This document shows, in pieces, positions 1-8,379 of a DNA stretch of 10,594 bases (position 1 is its first letter; each line of letters begins with the position of its first letter). The position numbers and the translations under genes were made by a program. The notes under the pieces were generated by a model that had not been told where the DNA came from, did not search any database, and saw only the letters and a program-made list of their open reading frames with translations. Location: the NCBI GenBank assembly GCA_963522035.1, contig CAUQYP010000152.1, positions 1-10,594 of the forward strand, given 5' to 3'. The stretch is from Noviherbaspirillum_A sp963522035. GTDB lineage: Bacteria; Pseudomonadota; Gammaproteobacteria; Burkholderiales; Burkholderiaceae_D.

Positions 1-122
<122 letters not shown>

Positions 123-140
123 AAGCGCCGCTTCTGGCAG

Positions 141-162
141 AAGCCGGCTAAAGCAAGCCAGC
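141..162 (-). terminator. Hairpin 11 bases after the EEP gene stop
   Basis: Read on the minus strand, GCTGGCT (162-156) pairs with AGCCGGC (149-143), giving a 7-bp stem with one G-T wobble and a six-base loop. It starts exactly 11 bases after the TAG stop. There is no clear run of T after it, so it is a weak candidate for an intrinsic terminator and could instead be an mRNA 3'-end stabiliser or part of the adjacent repeat element. The same 22-base block recurs at 10415-10436 with changes confined to the loop. Short palindromes around 122-143 (CTTCTG/CAGAAG and GAAGC/GCTTC) could extend the structure. Confidence 0.45.
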
Positions 163-173
163 ATGAAAATACT

Positions 174-926
174 CTAGCCTGCGATATGAGCAATCAGCGG
201 CAAATGGTCGGACGCCACCCGCGCCAGCGGCGACGCATGCACCCTTACCTTTACCAGCCGGTGGCGCGGACTAATCCATAGGCGGTCGAGTGCAAACACC
301 GGAAAGCGCGATGGAAACGTCGGCGGCGCCGGCACCGGCTCAAAGTGCGACACCAGCCAGCGCAAGGGCCGGCCCCAGACAAACCATTCGTTCAGGTCGC
401 CGGTCAGGATCACCGGCATCTGGTCGGTATCGAACGCCTGCAGGAGCCGCCGGATCTGGTGCCGGCGCTCGGCCGGCCGCAACCCGAGATGGGTGGCGAT
501 GACGCGCAACGGATGGCCATGGCAATCGATGTCGGCGTCGAGCGCGCCGCGTGGTTCGCGGCTGCCGAACGACAGGTCGATGCTGCGCGTGTTCGTGATC
601 GGGTAACGACTCAGCACCGCATTGCCGTAGCGTCGCTCGGGTCCGTCTTCGGTCGGCCCTTCCACTGCATGAAAACCGCTTGCCTGCTGCAGCAGCGTGA
701 GCACCGACGGCAGGCGGGCGCCGCCGAGCGGCACTTCCTGCAGCGCGATGACATCGGCGTCGATCTCGCGCAGCACATCGGCGATACGCTCCGGTGCCAG
801 CCGGCCGTCAGTGCCGACCGCGCCATGGATGTTGTAAGTGGCAATGGTCAGCGGCCATGGGTCGAGGTCGGGCGCGGCCTTGTTTCCGACATGCCGGTCC
901 GCCAGGGCCTGCGTCAGTTTTTCCAA
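174..926 (-). CDS. Endonuclease/exonuclease/phosphatase (EEP) family protein
   Basis: A 250-residue protein of the EEP superfamily, which holds metal-dependent phosphodiesterases including exonuclease III/DNase I relatives, sphingomyelinases and inositol phosphatases. The expected active-site blocks occur in order: TYNIHG (Asn32), ALQEV (Glu64), GNAVLSRYPI (about 101-110), THLGL (His146), TGDLNEW (Asp177, Asn179), an Asp214 block and SDHLPL (Asp240, His241). The full set suggests an active enzyme. No signal peptide or membrane segment is visible. I chose the TTG start at 926 because GGGAGG lies 4 bases upstream and no in-frame ATG precedes the TYNIHG block. This overlaps the end of the upstream PLD gene by 13 bases and implies translational coupling. 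The neighbourhood resembles E. coli ybhP beside clsB. By that analogy it may act on phospholipid headgroups or other phosphodiesters, but the substrate is inference. Confidence 0.88.
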   Translation of the reverse strand: MEKLTQALADRHVGNKAAPDLDPWPLTIATYNIHGAVGTDGRLAPERIADVLREIDADVIALQEVPLGGARLPSVLTLLQQASGFHAVEGPTEDGPERRYGNAVLSRYPITNTRSIDLSFGSREPRGALDADIDCHGHPLRVIATHLGLRPAERRHQIRRLLQAFDTDQMPVILTGDLNEWFVWGRPLRWLVSHFEPVPAPPTFPSRFPVFALDRLWISPRHRLVKVRVHASPLARVASDHLPLIAHIAG

Positions 927-3070
927 GCGGCCTCCCGTCTCGCAAACAGTTTCTGCAATGCCAGCGCCGAGGCGATCAGGACCAGCCCCACCAGGACCAG
1001 CACGGCAATCGTTCCCGCAGTCGGCCGGCGCGCGGCCTCGGCGAGATGATGGGCGAAGGTGACGGTCAGGACGATGCCCGGCGCCATCCCGAACAGGGTG
1101 CCGATCAGGAAATCGCGCAGGCCGATATGCGATGCGCCGGCCACCACGTTGACCACCATGAACGGGGCAACCGGCAGCACCCGCACCACCATCACCGCCA
1201 GGATGCCGCGCTTGGCGATGCGCCGGCTGAGCCGGTTGATGCGTGCGCCGAGCAGGTCGCGCACCGTCTCGCGCCCTATCCACGCCCCCAGTCCGTAGGT
1301 CAGCGCCGCGCTCAGCGTGGAGCCGGCGATCGCATAAAGCGCGCCGTAGAAAGGGCCGAAGACGATGCCGGTCACGGCAATGAGCAAGGTAATGGGTATC
1401 AGCAGCGAACCCGCCAGGGTAAAGCAGGCGATCGCGATCGCAGGCGTGAACGGCATGGACTCCAGCTGTTCGGCCAGGCCGACGAGCGACGCCAGGTTGA
1501 CCACGTCTTTCAGGGGCGTCGCACGCCAGACGACCGCCAGCAGGCCCAGCGCCAGGGCCAGCAGCCCGAGCCCGATCAGCCGCTGCGGCACCGGCTTGCG
1601 CGCATCCTTGGGAACGAACTGCGCGACCAGTTCGTCGGGCGTGATCGGACGTTCCGGGTCGAACACCACGTTGTCGACGGTCAGCATTTCCATTTCCGGC
1701 GTGATGACCGGGTCCATCACGTCGAGGCAACGCGCATTGCGCAGCCGTTCTGCAGTCCGGTGCAGCCCGTGTTCACGAACGCTGTCCACGACGACATCCG
1801 GTTCGGCGCCCAGGTGCTCGCCGAGCAGCCGTGCGCGCATGCGGGCGATGGCCGCGCGAATGCGGTCTCCGGCCTCGCCGGGCGGGGCTTCGAGCGTCAG
1901 GTTGCATTCGGTGTCGAAGGCCATCGAGCGATTGCTCATATTGGCCGAGCCAACGCAAAACAGCGTGTCGTCGACGGTGAAGACCTTGCTGTGCACGTTC
2001 AGGCAACCATTGCCCAGGCCGGGCAGATGCGGGCCGAACATCCGGTAGCGCCCCGTCCTGTCAGCGTCCTTCAGGCGCTGGTGGATGCGGGCGCGCAGCG
2101 CACCCATGGTGGCCTGCTCCAGCCAGCCGCTCTGGTCCTTCGGCGAGATCACCATGATTTCGGGCGGATCCTCGCCGCGCAGCCGGGCCGACAGCGCATT
2201 GCACAGCGTGTCGGACGTGAAGTACTGGTTCTCGAAAAACAGCTGGCGGCGGGCCGATGCAATCGCGTCCAGGTAAAGCTGCCGCACTTCATACACGCCG
2301 GTGGCGCCGTTGAATGCCGGTTCGGTGCGCGAAATCGCCACATCCACGTCGACCAGGTCCGGTTCCACCGAAGCTGGCCAGGTTTCGTGCGCGGCGACCA
2401 TGGGCGCGACGGCCGCGCGGCCGGTTGCGCGCAGCCAGCGCTCACGCGCGAGTTCGCCCAGCGCAGCCGCCGCGGCGCCGTCGACAACCGCCTGCACGTC
2501 GTGGAATGGCGCATAAGGCTTGCCGTCCGCATCGCGGCGCAAAGGGTCGTTCGGCGCATGCTCGGGCGTGTCCCAGCGACACTTCGTGATGTCCAGCCCA
2601 CCGACAAACGCCACGCTGTCGTCGACGACGACGACTTTCTGGTGATGCGAAGCGCCGACCGGGTGCACCCCGTCCATGCGGAAGAACATGCCGCGCTGCC
2701 GGCGCCAGCCGGTTCGATAAGCCGGCAGCAGCTCCCGTTCGAGCGCGTAGAGCATGGCGAAGTCCCAGTTCAGCACATAGATGCGCAGCTGCGGCCGTTC
2801 GGCCAGCACCGCATGCAGGAAGTCGCCAATGGCAGCCGGGTAGCCGTCGTCCTCGCTGCCCGGCGCCAGCACCGTACGGCTGTCGATGTCCCAGCTCAGT
2901 ATGAAAACACTGTGCCGGGCTCTAAGGATTGCCGCGCGCACCGCCTTGAAATAGGCGTCGGCGTCGATCAGCAGGCCGAAACGGCTGCTGTGCTCGATGC
3001 GCCAGCAATTGCGGCCAGGCTGCAGCAGGGTCTGCGTCGGGCGAGCGGGACTGGATTCTGGCGTAGGCAC
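914..3070 (-). CDS. Phospholipase D superfamily protein with C-terminal VTT/DedA domain
   Basis: A protein of about 718 residues with two parts. The N-terminal part (about 15-490) is a phospholipase D/cardiolipin synthase-type enzyme with both HKD motifs: His143-Lys145-Asp150 (HHQKVVVVD) and His360-Lys362-Asp367 (VHSKVFTVD), the second followed by GSANMSNRS. Each HKD supplies a catalytic histidine, so transphosphatidylase or phosphodiesterase activity is expected. The C-terminal part (about 498-705) has about six hydrophobic segments and matches the VTT/SNARE-associated (DedA-like) membrane family, with GIVFGPFYGALYA near 568-580. VTT-domain proteins are linked to lipid translocation, so the fusion could couple phospholipid synthesis or headgroup exchange to membrane movement (inference). 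The start is uncertain. GTG at 3070 sits shortly before the conserved LLQPGRNCWRIE region but lacks a clear Shine-Dalgarno, and the frame stays open upstream to a TTG at 3199. The EEP gene overlaps its 3' end. Confidence 0.9.
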   Translation of the reverse strand: MPTPESSPARPTQTLLQPGRNCWRIEHSSRFGLLIDADAYFKAVRAAILRARHSVFILSWDIDSRTVLAPGSEDDGYPAAIGDFLHAVLAERPQLRIYVLNWDFAMLYALERELLPAYRTGWRRQRGMFFRMDGVHPVGASHHQKVVVVDDSVAFVGGLDITKCRWDTPEHAPNDPLRRDADGKPYAPFHDVQAVVDGAAAAALGELARERWLRATGRAAVAPMVAAHETWPASVEPDLVDVDVAISRTEPAFNGATGVYEVRQLYLDAIASARRQLFFENQYFTSDTLCNALSARLRGEDPPEIMVISPKDQSGWLEQATMGALRARIHQRLKDADRTGRYRMFGPHLPGLGNGCLNVHSKVFTVDDTLFCVGSANMSNRSMAFDTECNLTLEAPPGEAGDRIRAAIARMRARLLGEHLGAEPDVVVDSVREHGLHRTAERLRNARCLDVMDPVITPEMEMLTVDNVVFDPERPITPDELVAQFVPKDARKPVPQRLIGLGLLALALGLLAVVWRATPLKDVVNLASLVGLAEQLESMPFTPAIAIACFTLAGSLLIPITLLIAVTGIVFGPFYGALYAIAGSTLSAALTYGLGAWIGRETVRDLLGARINRLSRRIAKRGILAVMVVRVLPVAPFMVVNVVAGASHIGLRDFLIGTLFGMAPGIVLTVTFAHHLAEAARRPTAGTIAVLVLVGLVLIASALALQKLFARREAAWKN
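931..936 (-). promoter_or_regulatory. Ribosome binding site for the EEP gene, inside the PLD gene
   Basis: GGGAGG on the minus strand, 4 bases before the proposed TTG start at 926. It lies within the last codons of the upstream phospholipase D gene. It is the main reason for choosing a TTG start, and the spacing is slightly short. Confidence 0.5.
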
Positions 3071-3211
3071 GTGGACGTTGGATAATGTTGTAAAAAGCGC
3101 TATTTTCGGCCGAATCGGGGCGGCCGGTTTTGCGTAGACAGGCGGCGGACGCAGAAAATTGCCGATTCCCTGTCGCCGAAACACCTGCGGCGGGCGCAAA
3201 GCCTGGGCCTA
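3071..3211. other. Spacer upstream of the PLD gene
   Basis: About 140 bases between the liv terminator and the PLD gene start. The terminator suggests that the PLD-EEP pair has its own promoter here, but I could not settle on a convincing -35/-10 pair. The PLD reading frame is open across nearly all of it, so a longer N-terminus starting at a non-ATG codon cannot be excluded. Confidence 0.4.
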
Positions 3212-3246
3212 AAACGAAAAAAACCGCACCGTCTTACCGGTGCGGT
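3212..3246 (-). terminator. Intrinsic terminator of the liv operon
   Basis: On the minus strand a 9-bp perfect stem, ACCGCACCG (3246-3238) with CGGTGCGGT (3231-3223), and a six-base loop are followed immediately by a run of seven T (3223-3217), then CGTTTT. This is a textbook rho-independent terminator. It lies about 40 bases after the stop of the binding-protein gene and separates the transporter operon from the PLD-EEP genes. Confidence 0.93.
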
Positions 3247-3249
3247 CCT

Positions 3250-3281
3250 GGACGCCGCCGTAACGCGGACGCCGCCGTAAC
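3250..3281. repeat. Two 15-base direct repeats before the terminator
   Basis: GGACGCCGCCGTAAC occurs at 3250-3264 and again, identical, at 3267-3281, a period of 17 bases. The pair fills the gap between the binding-protein stop codon and the terminator hairpin. It is probably a small local duplication. No function is evident. Confidence 0.85.
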
Positions 3282-3286
3282 AACGA

Positions 3287-4453
3287 TTACTTGGCGGCGC
3301 TGGCGTCGCGCAGGCTGGTTGCCTTGATCTTGCCGCCCTCGACCACGCCCATGAAGACGTTGGCGATGGAGCCGCCCTTTTCATCCACGCCTTCGATTTC
3401 CTGTGGATTGTGCTCGGTCGGCAGCGACTTGAATGCCTTGTCCATCTGCGCGCGGATCGCGGTAGCGTCCGTTACGCTGTTGGCGAGCTTCATCGCGATG
3501 GCAGTTGCATGCACGGCCGTGTAGTTCAGGCTCATCTCCGAGCTCGGGTCGCGGTCCGGCTGCACCTTGTGGAAGTTCTTGACGAACAGCTGGGCGCTCG
3601 GACGCGGGTCGGCAATCATCGGCAGCACGCCGACCGAGCCTTCCAGCGGGCCGTAGCCGCCAACCACCTTGGCCATCTCGTCGAGCTTGGCCTGGTCCAG
3701 GACCAGGAAGCCGCCCTTGAAGCCGAGGTCGCGCGCCTGCTTGGCGACCAGCGCGGTCGGCTCCGAAGCGCCGCCGATGAACAGTACGTCAGGCTTGCCC
3801 TGCAGGACCTTGGAGACGCCGCTGTAGAAGTCGGTGGCCTTGTTGTAGGACATCGGGTTTTCCGCGACGACCTTGCCGCCCATCGACTCCCACTTCGGCT
3901 TGAACGCCGCGGTCCATGCCTTCGCATAGTCGTGGTCGGCGTTGGCGATGGCAACGTTCTTGCCGTATTTCGCCATCTCGGTCTTGATGAACGGGTCGAG
4001 GTAGATCGTGAAATCAGGCGGAATGCGGATGCTCATCTTGTTGCCGCGCTCGGTCACCTGCGGCAGGCTGGTGTAGGCCAGCAGCAGGGTGTTGGCTTTC
4101 TCGTTGAAAGCCTGCACCGCGAAAATGCCGCCGGAGTGCGGCACCAGGACCGCCGGGGTCTTGTGCTGCTGGATCAGGCGCTGGACGTTGATCGCGGTCT
4201 CGGACGGGTTGTACTTGTCGTCGAGCGAGACGATCTCGATCTTGTATTTCTTGCCGCCGACTTCCAGGCCCTTGGCATTGATCTCGGTGGCGGCCATTTC
4301 CATGCCGAGCAGGACGTTCTTGCCGTACAGCGCGGCGCCGCCGGACAGCGGGCCGGAAAAGCCGATCTTCACGACCTCCTGGGCCAGCGCGCTGCCGCTG
4401 AACGCGAGAGCCACTGCTGCTGCGAGGTAAGCCGGTTTCATTGTGATACGCAT
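3287..4453 (-). CDS. Periplasmic binding protein of a Liv-type ABC transporter
   Basis: A 388-residue secreted solute receptor of the LivJ/LivK-like family (type I periplasmic fold, Peripla_BP_6). Residues 1-24 form a typical Sec signal peptide (basic start, hydrophobic core, ALA before the likely cut), and the mature protein begins QEVVKIGFSGPLSGG, the usual start of this family. Further family features are NADHDYAKAW (about 171-180), DVLFIGG (222-228) and an N-terminal EMAATEINAKG-type helix. The start is ATG 4453 because AGGAG lies 9 bases upstream; an ATG four codons later is an alternative. It is the last gene of the operon, 83 bases after livF and just before the terminator. The larger gap and its own good ribosome site fit the high expression usual for binding proteins. 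The ligand could be branched-chain amino acids, other amino acids, amides or aromatic acids; the sequence alone does not decide. Confidence 0.93.
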   Translation of the reverse strand: MRITMKPAYLAAAVALAFSGSALAQEVVKIGFSGPLSGGAALYGKNVLLGMEMAATEINAKGLEVGGKKYKIEIVSLDDKYNPSETAINVQRLIQQHKTPAVLVPHSGGIFAVQAFNEKANTLLLAYTSLPQVTERGNKMSIRIPPDFTIYLDPFIKTEMAKYGKNVAIANADHDYAKAWTAAFKPKWESMGGKVVAENPMSYNKATDFYSGVSKVLQGKPDVLFIGGASEPTALVAKQARDLGFKGGFLVLDQAKLDEMAKVVGGYGPLEGSVGVLPMIADPRPSAQLFVKNFHKVQPDRDPSSEMSLNYTAVHATAIAMKLANSVTDATAIRAQMDKAFKSLPTEHNPQEIEGVDEKGGSIANVFMGVVEGGKIKATSLRDASAAK

Positions 4454-4462
4454 GTCTTTAGT

Positions 4463-4467
4463 CTCCT
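4463..4467 (-). promoter_or_regulatory. Ribosome binding site of the binding-protein gene
   Basis: AGGAG on the minus strand, 9 bases before ATG 4453. It fixes the start at that codon rather than at an in-frame codon 16 residues upstream, which would place the Shine-Dalgarno inside the protein and spoil the signal peptide. Confidence 0.75.
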
Positions 4468-4536
4468 GTTGTCGAACTCTGGATGAGTACTGCATTTGCA
4501 ACGAACGATAAGATACCGGTAAAACGCGGCCCCGGT

Positions 4537-5230
4537 TCAGGCGCCGATGTAAGCCTTGCGCACCGCTTCATTGTTTAGCAGCTCTTCCCGGCTGCCTTCC
4601 ATCACGATGCGCCCGCCTTCGATCACATACGCGCGGCTGGCAATGCGCAGCGCGGCGTAGGCATTCTGTTCGGCCAGCAGCACGGTGGTGCCGGCCTTGT
4701 TGATCTTTTCGATGACCTCGAACACCTGCTTCACCACCAGCGGCGCCAGGCCCAGCGACGGCTCGTCCAGCAGCAGCGCCTTGGGACGGGACATCAGCGC
4801 GCGGCCGATCGCCACCATCTGCTGCTGGCCGCCGGACAGGGAGCCGGCGTTCATCTCGCGCTTCTCATGCAGGATGGGAAACAGCGCGAACACTTCGTCG
4901 AGCGTGGACTTGATGCCCTTGCTGTCGCGCCGGTGCACATAGCCGCCCAGCGTCAGGTTCTTCAGCACCGACATCGCGGGAAACAGCTTGCGGCCTTCCG
5001 GGCACTGCACCACGCCATGCTCGACGATGGCCGACGGCTTCATGCCCACCAGCTCGGTCTTGCCGAATTTGATGCTGCCGGACGCAGCCTTGTGCAGGCC
5101 GCTGGTGGTCAGGAAGATCGAGCTCTTGCCGGCGCCGTTGGCGCCCAGCAGCACGACCAGTTCGCCCTCCTTCGCATGGATGCTGATATTGTCCAGCGCG
5201 CGGAAACTGCCATAGTTCAACGTCACATTC

Positions 5231-5244
<14 letters not shown>
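4537..5244 (-). CDS. livF: Liv-type ABC transporter ATPase (LivF family)
   Basis: A 235-residue ATP-binding subunit that would sit on the cytoplasmic face of the LivHM permease and power import. Seen in order: Walker A GANGAGKSS (34-42), Q-loop Gln80 followed by CPEGRKLFP (a LivF hallmark), ABC signature LSGGQ (136-140), Walker B ALLLDEP with Asp160-Glu161, and AEQNA (192-196) where other ABC proteins carry the H-loop; Gln/Asn there is usual for LivF. The length is normal. ATG 5244 is preferred to a GTG two codons upstream because GGGAG lies 5 bases before the ATG and abuts the GTG. It overlaps the end of livG by 14 bases, so translation is probably coupled. It has a canonical signature motif, unlike its partner LivG. 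Confidence 0.95.
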
Positions 5245-5987
<743 letters not shown>

Positions 5988-5995
<8 letters not shown>

Positions 5996-7019
5996 GGGAG
6001 CTCCCCTTCTGCTGGCTGCCGCCGGCAATGCCGGCAACCGGTTTCCTTGATGCGGCGGCCTGGTTGGCCAGCCGCGATGCATTGCGCGCCTTCCAGCCGA
6101 GGTAGGTGCCGACGATGCCATGCGGCAGGAAGATCACCAGGATGATCAGCAGGGGCCCGAACACGATGAAGCGGTAGTCCTGCAGGAACTGCAGGTACTG
6201 GGTCAGCCAGGGCACGCCGATGGAACCCAGCAAGGGTCCGAGCAAGGTGCCGATGCCGCCGACCAGCATGTACATGGTCATGTCGAAAGTGTGCTCGACG
6301 CCGGCGATGCCAGGGCCCAGGAAGCGCACGAAACCGGCGTACAGGCCGCCGGCCAGGCCGGCGTAGAACACCGACAGCATGAAGGCCAGCACCTTGTTGC
6401 GCATCAGGTTGATGCCCAGCGCCTCGGCCAGGTCGTCGCCATTGCGAATGGCCATGAAGGTCCGACCCAGCAGGGAATTGACGATGCGGTGCATGGCCCA
6501 GACCGACAGCGCGAGGAAGAACAGCACCAGGTAATACTGGGCGCGCGGGGTTTCGAACGCGATGCCGGCGATCGGCGTCGGCGCCGGTATGCCCATGATG
6601 CCCACGGTACCGTGGGTCAGGCTTTCCCATTTTTCGATGATCAGGAACATGATGTAGCCGACGCACAGTGTGAAGATGGAAAAGAAATGGCCTTTCAGGC
6701 GCAGCGACACCAGGCCGACGAAAAAGCCCAGCGCTGCCGCGACGAAGCCGGACAGCGCAAAAGCGATCCAGAACGGCACGTTGTGGTCCACCGTCAGGAT
6801 GCCCACCGTATAGGCGCCAACTGCCATGAAGCCGCTGTGCGCGAGGTTGAACTGGCCGGTGTAACCGGTGATCAGGTTCAGGCCGATGGTGGCAATCGCG
6901 AAGATATAGGCGGTCGCCATCACGGTCAGGTAGTAGTCATTGCCAGCCGCCATGAAGGGAAAGGCGATAGCCAGGGCCAGCAGCAGCAGCCAGCCGATTT
7001 TTCCGTCGATCAGTTTCAT
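5988..7019 (-). CDS. livM: Liv-type ABC transporter permease (LivM family)
   Basis: A 343-residue inner-membrane permease that pairs with LivH. It is mostly hydrophobic segments. The LivM hallmark NLITGYTGQFNLAHSGFMA lies near 48-66. The cytoplasmic coupling loop, which contacts the ATPases, is GRTFMAIRNGDDLAEALGIN (185-204). Late features are the GGIGTLLGPLLG block (254-265) and FLPHGIVGTYLG (297-308). The tail after about 310 is hydrophilic, rich in Ala/Gly/Lys, and a little longer than the minimal family core. The ATG start has AGGAG 10 bases upstream. Only two bases separate it from the livH stop, and it overlaps livG by 8 bases, placing it firmly in one operon. Confidence 0.95.
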
Positions 7020-7021
7020 GG

Positions 7022-7885
7022 TCAGCGAGCTCCTGTCGTAAAGAGGCCTTGCGGGCGCACCGACAACACGACGACCAGCAGCACGAAGGCGATGATGTCC
7101 TTGTAGTCGGTCGAGATATAGAAGGCGCCGAAGGATTCCGCGAAGCCGATGATCAGCCCGCCGAGGATGGCGCCGGGCACGCTGCCCATGCCGCCCAGCA
7201 CGATAATCACGAACGCCTTGGTGATGACGAGGTTGCCCATGGACGGATAGACCAGGTTGATCGGCGCGTACAGCGTGGCGGCCACCGCGGCGAGCACGCC
7301 GGAAATGGCGAAGGTCATCATGGCGACGCGGTTGGCGTCGATGCCGACCAGCGCGGCGCCGTCGCGGTTCTGCGCCATCGCGATGATGGTGGCGCCGGTC
7401 GTGGTCTTGCGCAGGAACAGGTGGAGCGCGAGCATGAGGGCGAAGGCGGCGACGATGATCAGCAGGCGCTGCGACGGCAGGGTCACGCCACCCATCGAGA
7501 GGATGCCGGCGTAAGGCGTCTGCATGCGGCGGAAGTCGGCGCCGAACATGGCCTGCGCGCTGGCTTCCAGGAACAGCAGGATGCCGATCGCGGCGATCAT
7601 GTGGTGCAGGCCCTCATGGTGACGAAGCGGATGGAACACCAGGCGTTCGGCGAGTACGGCAATGATGGCCACCACGACGCCGGCGCCCGCCATCGCAATC
7701 CAGTAGTTCAGGCCGAAGGCGGACATGAAGTAGAAGGCGGCAAAAGCGCCCACCATGTAAAACGCGCCATGCGCAAAGTTCGGCACGTGCATGATGCCGT
7801 ACACCAGCGTCAGCCCCAGCGCAACCAGGCTGTATACGCCTCCCAACGTCAAACCGTTGAGGATTTGCTCCAGTATCAACTCCAA
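7022..7885 (-). CDS. livH: Liv-type ABC transporter permease (LivH family)
   Basis: A 287-residue inner-membrane permease, the first gene of the operon. The N-terminus (LEQILNGLTLGGVYSLVALGL, about 5-25) and the following block with GIMHVPNFAHGAFYM (30-44) are diagnostic for LivH. The coupling loop is TTTGATIIAMAQNRDGAALVGID (about 161-183), and the late block VIIVLGGMGSVPGAILGG (226-243) is also conserved. It ends VLSVRPQGLF, as usual for the family. I start it at TTG 7885 because a strong TAAGGAG lies 7 bases upstream and the family N-terminus begins just there. The frame remains open upstream to 7948, but those residues are basic and unlike the family. A promoter candidate lies 130-160 bases upstream in the divergent region. 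Confidence 0.95.
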   Translation of the reverse strand: MELILEQILNGLTLGGVYSLVALGLTLVYGIMHVPNFAHGAFYMVGAFAAFYFMSAFGLNYWIAMAGAGVVVAIIAVLAERLVFHPLRHHEGLHHMIAAIGILLFLEASAQAMFGADFRRMQTPYAGILSMGGVTLPSQRLLIIVAAFALMLALHLFLRKTTTGATIIAMAQNRDGAALVGIDANRVAMMTFAISGVLAAVAATLYAPINLVYPSMGNLVITKAFVIIVLGGMGSVPGAILGGLIIGFAESFGAFYISTDYKDIIAFVLLVVVLSVRPQGLFTTGAR

Positions 7886-7892
7886 GATCCGT

Positions 7893-7899
7893 CTCCTTA
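7893..7899 (-). promoter_or_regulatory. Ribosome binding site fixing the TTG start of livH
   Basis: TAAGGAG on the minus strand, 7 bases before TTG 7885. This near-perfect Shine-Dalgarno with ideal spacing makes a TTG start for the operon's first gene convincing. Confidence 0.8.
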
Positions 7900-8011
7900 A
7901 TAATGCTTCAGGGCGCTGCCGAATGCGCGATGGCAGCCTGGCCGCCATGGCAATAGTCCGCTTTTCAGGGTGAAATGCGAACGCTCGTTTTTATTTTTTT
8001 AGCGAAGTCGA

Positions 8012-8041
8012 ACCGTATCATCACTCATAAATTCTGGTCAA
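8012..8041 (-). promoter_or_regulatory. Candidate sigma70 promoter for the liv operon
   Basis: On the minus strand, TTGACC (8041-8036) is followed after 18 bases by TACGGT (8017-8012). The -35 matches 5 of 6 consensus bases; the -10 keeps TA...T only. It lies in AT-rich DNA and would give a leader of about 120 bases before livH. No operator is obvious. Confidence 0.4.
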
Positions 8042-8245
8042 TAAAAATGAGCCATTATTTTGCAGTGCAGAACCCTAATGGAAATATTTACCGCTTTTTC
8101 ATGATGAACGGTATTGTGTCGGCAAATTTGCGGAACTGGAAGCAACTTTGCTGCGGTATTTTGGCCTAAGTGGCGAGACAGGATCCGATAATCGGCGGCA
8201 GAATTGGGCTAATGTTTCACTCTGCGGCACGGCATTCCGTTTTTA

Positions 8246-8274
8246 TTGACGGTTACTTTACCGGGTGGTAGGTT
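8246..8274 (+). promoter_or_regulatory. Candidate sigma70 promoter for the Bug-cyclase operon
   Basis: TTGACG (8246-8251), a 17-base spacer, then TAGGTT (8269-8274). The -35 is good and the spacing ideal, but the -10 is weak. It would start transcription about 100 bases before the Bug gene. A weak -10 often goes with activator dependence, though none is visible here. Confidence 0.45.
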
Positions 8275-8309
8275 TGGGCCGGGGCATGCTAACAAAACTA
8301 CAAGGCCGA

Positions 8310-8319
8310 GACAATTGTC
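8310..8319. promoter_or_regulatory. Palindrome GACAATTGTC, possible operator
   Basis: A perfect 10-base palindrome about 35 bases downstream of the candidate -10 and 60 bases upstream of the Bug start. Its position would suit a repressor site in the leader. It is short enough to occur by chance, and the flanking bases do not extend the symmetry well. Confidence 0.25.
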
Positions 8320-8379
8320 CGGCCCGACATGCTACCGGCGCCCACGACAGCGCCTTTTTTCACAACGACAGGAGACAGC

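Larger units (their letters stand above)
7886..8379. other. Divergent intergenic regulatory region, partly AT-rich
   Basis: Almost 500 bases between the liv operon and the Bug gene. About 7981-8100 is roughly 65% A+T by direct count, in sharp contrast to the GC-rich coding sequence around it. It holds candidate promoters for both directions, a T-rich tract at 7988-8000, and a perfect palindrome at 8310-8319. A short plus-strand frame (ATG 8047 to the stop ending at 8169, 40 codons) has no Shine-Dalgarno and no recognisable product, so I do not call it a gene. No regulator gene is present in the window. Confidence 0.7.

Noticed and set aside
794..3085. Very long plus-strand open frame opposite the PLD gene, encoding over 700 residues
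   Set aside because: It is antisense to a well-supported PLD-VTT gene, its protein is rich in Arg/His/Gln/Ala without domains, and such shadow frames are common in GC-rich DNA. The same applies to the long antisense frames opposite the binding protein (3410-4486), the Bug gene (8332-9402) and the cyclase gene (9294-10310).
5996..6121. N-terminal extension of LivG by 42 residues
   Set aside because: The extra residues lie wholly inside livM, are unlike LivG N-termini, and a good ribosome site supports ATG 5995.
8047..8169. Small plus-strand gene of 40 codons in the divergent region
   Set aside because: No Shine-Dalgarno before ATG 8047, no recognisable family, and it lies in AT-rich promoter DNA. 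It cannot be ruled out, but the sequence gives no positive support.
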